From positions 1 to 7,753 of the forward strand of contig MHXL01000148.1 of NCBI GenBank assembly GCA_001824455.1: a DNA stretch of 7,753 nucleotides. Reading direction: 5' to 3'. A model generated the notes under the pieces. It was not told the origin of the DNA. It was given only the letters and a program-made list of their open reading frames with translations, and searched no databases. The translations under genes were made by a program, and so were the position numbers. Shown here piece after piece: positions 5,979 to 7,753 of the stretch (position 1 is the first letter of the stretch; every line of letters starts with the position of its first letter). The DNA is from Desulfuromonadaceae bacterium GWB2_53_15. GTDB lineage: Bacteria > Desulfobacterota > Desulfuromonadia > Geobacterales > Pseudopelobacteraceae.

Positions 5979-7552
5979 TGGCTTTCCTTGCTTACCAGAA
6001 AGAGTACTTCTGTTCTGCGGTTTTTTCTTCGACCGTCAGCGGTACTGTTATCAGCAATCGCTGTTGATTTGCCAAAACCCTTGATAAATATCTTGCTCGC
6101 CTCGACACCCTCATGGCTGATCAGAAAGGTTGCTGCAGCAATGGCTCTTTTTAGCGAAAGGTCCATGTTGTAAGGCATTGAGCCAATACTGTCAGTATGG
6201 CCATCAACCTTTAGATATAGCCACTTTTTATCTTTCCTGATCTGATCTGCAACCTCTGAAAGCATTTTTTTGCCTTCATTGGAGAGCGTCCATTGATCAA
6301 ATTCAAAAGTAACATCAGGAAACCGAAATTTCCTGTAGACCGTCATACGTTCCGGCAGAACAACTGCAGAAGGAATGGCGACTTGTGAGCCTTTTACATC
6401 GATCCCATAAAGTGGGGTTATACCACGGATACGATTCATTGTATAGTCGATGGCACTGGCTTCCTGATCAAGAATTTTCTGGGGTACCTTCAGAGATATT
6501 TCTTCATCACGAGATTTCAAAGGAACTTCAACGGGTATAACCGGTGACGTCAAGTTGGAGGATGCCTGCTGGGGAGCAATAGTTATCTGCCCATATGGCT
6601 TGATAATAACATCTTCCTTATCTGCATCGACTTCAACTTCAAGCTTGCTGACCGGTGATGTCTTCGGAGCGGATGCCTTGAGAAGTAAAGACGAAATTGG
6701 AATGATTTTGAGCTGTTTAGGGGCTATCTTAGGCTTATTATCTGCAGTTTTTTTACCTACATGTGGGATCGGCTTAACATATGAACCAACTCCCTGACAC
6801 GAACTGACCCCAAAAATCAAACGCATTTCAGGATCATTCTTACCAAGCCCCGTTCCTGCCGATGCATTCAATGTCAAATGCGGAGAAAGATAATATTGCA
6901 AACCACCGGAAGCTTCCAGACTGTAATCGTCATTGAAGTTGCGACTTCCAACACCGGTTAATTCTCCGAACAGTTTGAGTCTGGCAAGTAACATATATTC
7001 GAGACCGGCACCAAAGAGGATTTCATCATCCCTTGCAACTCCCTTGACATTCCCGGGAAAGAGATATCCTCCGTATAGATGAACGCCTACATTCTCTTTA
7101 GAAAATGATGCTATCAACTTTGTTGAAAGATCAGTAGCACCATCGACAGCCGTATCTTCTGAAACATGTCGTTCAGCCAGGAAATCCGCTGCCATTTTGA
7201 ATAATGAGTCGCGACCGCCAAGAAATCGGAGCTTTGTACCAATATCCAGTGTGCCTCGACCAGAGGCATCTTCGTCAGCATTAAAAAGAATATTGGGATA
7301 CGCGCCGTAAATCTCCCAAAAAGTACCAATACCTAGAGTAATGCTTACTGGAACAATTATAGCTCTTTTCTGCGCCTGGTTACTGTTTTCGCTGTAGTTT
7401 GACCAAGCACCAATACAGATATTCCCAGAGTCAAGAGTGTTGGCTGAGGGAACATTAATCAGACCGGTTGAACCAGTCTGACCTGGATTTGCAAATGCGG
7501 CCGTAGCCGACAAAATTACAAAAGCTATGACAAGAGCAGGAAAAGTTCTCAT
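5975..7552 (-). CDS. Outer membrane beta-barrel protein with C-terminal OmpA peptidoglycan-binding domain
   Basis: The 525-residue protein has a Sec signal peptide, likely cut after AAFA at residue 21. Residues about 25-250 alternate hydrophobic and polar residues and are rich in Gly and aromatics, typical of outer membrane strands. The opening GSTGLINVPSANTL resembles the start of YjbH-like barrels. A Lys/Pro/Ser/Thr-rich linker covers about 255-400. Residues 410-525 form an OmpA-like domain: FEFDQWTLSNEGKKML (416-431), VDGHTDSIGS (449-458), YNMDLSLKRA (461-470), GFGKS (492-496) and GRRKNRRTEV (507-516). These are the residues used to bind diaminopimelate in peptidoglycan. The protein thus probably ties the outer membrane to the cell wall. 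There is no clear Shine-Dalgarno before the ATG. It is the first gene after the hairpin downstream of the IHF gene, and its stop overlaps the next gene by 4 bases. Confidence 0.87.
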   Translation of the reverse strand: MRTFPALVIAFVILSATAAFANPGQTGSTGLINVPSANTLDSGNICIGAWSNYSENSNQAQKRAIIVPVSITLGIGTFWEIYGAYPNILFNADEDASGRGTLDIGTKLRFLGGRDSLFKMAADFLAERHVSEDTAVDGATDLSTKLIASFSKENVGVHLYGGYLFPGNVKGVARDDEILFGAGLEYMLLARLKLFGELTGVGSRNFNDDYSLEASGGLQYYLSPHLTLNASAGTGLGKNDPEMRLIFGVSSCQGVGSYVKPIPHVGKKTADNKPKIAPKQLKIIPISSLLLKASAPKTSPVSKLEVEVDADKEDVIIKPYGQITIAPQQASSNLTSPVIPVEVPLKSRDEEISLKVPQKILDQEASAIDYTMNRIRGITPLYGIDVKGSQVAIPSAVVLPERMTVYRKFRFPDVTFEFDQWTLSNEGKKMLSEVADQIRKDKKWLYLKVDGHTDSIGSMPYNMDLSLKRAIAAATFLISHEGVEASKIFIKGFGKSTAIADNSTADGRRKNRRTEVLFLVSKESQ

Positions 7553-7638
7553 AAGGGAAATGGTCGGATGCGGCCTTTCCTGAAAAAAAATAGATTCAGA
7601 GATATTCTAGTAGCTAGCGATCTTGCTTGGTTCATTCC

Positions 7639-7667
7639 CTATCTTATGAAAAGGTTTCTGAAGATAG
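7639..7667 (-). repeat. Inverted repeat (hairpin) just after the IHF/HU stop codon
   Basis: On the minus strand CTATCTT pairs with AAGATAG (7 base pairs). Inside, after a 2x2 internal loop, GAAA pairs with TTTC around a 3-base loop. The structure begins 3 bases after the stop codon at 7671. No T-run follows directly; a run of eight T lies about 50 bases further on, at 7590-7583. It could be an imperfect terminator or an mRNA-end stabiliser that lets some reading pass into the OmpA-domain gene. The rest of the 118-base gap (7553-7670) shows no convincing promoter to me. Confidence 0.4.
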
Positions 7668-7670
7668 CGG

Positions 7671-7753
7671 CTATCCAAGAACCCTTTCTTTCAATTCTTT
7701 ACCCACCTTAAAAAAGGGAAGTTTTTTTGGACGAACAGTTATTGGCTCACCTG
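7671..7753 (-). CDS. IHF/HU family DNA-binding protein, C-terminal end only
   Basis: Reading the minus strand from the window edge gives GEPITVRPKKLPFFKVGKEL, then KERVLG and a TAG stop at 7673-7671. This is the well-conserved end of integration host factor and HU proteins, where the flexible DNA-binding arm returns to the body (usual pattern NPxTGExVxVPxKxxPxFKPGKxLKExV). These small dimeric proteins bend DNA and shape the nucleoid. The FFKVGKELKERV ending is more typical of IHF subunits, perhaps IHF-beta, than of HU, but the fragment is too short to decide. The start lies beyond the window. It is read in the same direction as the OmpA-domain gene, 118 bases upstream of it. Confidence 0.85.
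   Translation of the reverse strand, partial: GEPITVRPKKLPFFKVGKELKERVLG

Noticed and set aside
7604..7609. TAGAAT on the minus strand as a -10 box for the OmpA-domain gene
   Set aside because: It matches five of six consensus bases, but no -35-like sequence lies 16 to 18 bases upstream, so I did not call a promoter.
7583..7609. TAGA/TCTA stem before a run of eight T on the minus strand as a terminator
   Set aside because: The stem is only 4 base pairs with no GC-rich core and a long loop, too weak for an intrinsic terminator.
1..7753. CRISPR arrays, insertion sequences, tRNA or rRNA genes
   Set aside because: No spaced direct repeats, transposase-like frames, terminal inverted repeats or RNA-gene signatures were seen.

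Overview
The window looks like a chromosomal envelope and phosphate region of a Gram-negative bacterium with moderate GC content. An MCE-type lipid transport operon, two outer-membrane-type lipoproteins, an OmpA-domain barrel protein and an IHF/HU gene all imply a diderm cell. The style of the genes (MlaD with a long helical tail, a Na/Pi-PhoU fusion, a short Ppx/GppA protein) fits Deltaproteobacteria, perhaps the Desulfuromonadales/Geobacter group. That taxonomic call is inference from family resemblance only. I see no mobile element, CRISPR array, tRNA or rRNA, and the window is almost fully coding.

Plus strand, bases 2 to 2310: three tightly packed genes read as the end of an Mla/MCE phospholipid-transport operon. 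They are the 3' part of a MlaF-like ABC ATPase subunit, a complete MlaD-like MCE protein, and a TPR-repeat lipoprotein whose start overlaps mlaD by 8 bases. The visible part of the ATPase has lost the signature, Walker B, catalytic Glu and switch His motifs while keeping the fold pattern and an open frame. It looks like a pseudo-ATPase.

Minus strand, bases 7753 down to 2259: the order of transcription is the C-terminal end of an IHF/HU gene (partial), a 118-base gap with a hairpin, an OmpA-domain barrel protein, a small secreted protein with a possible degenerate OmpA-like fold, an aromatic-rich lipoprotein, a Na/Pi-cotransporter-like membrane protein fused to a PhoU domain, and a Ppx/GppA phosphatase. 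The last five genes are separated by at most 34 bases and two junctions are ATGA overlaps, so they probably form one operon. The two gene sets converge, and the TPR gene and the Ppx gene overlap tail to tail by 52 bases.

The most interesting points are the pseudo-ATPase in the MCE operon, and the translationally coupled pair made of a transporter-like protein with degenerate Na/Pi motifs plus PhoU and a Ppx/GppA phosphatase. That pair may be a phosphate or polyphosphate sensing module rather than a plain transporter. It shares an operon with three envelope proteins of unknown job.
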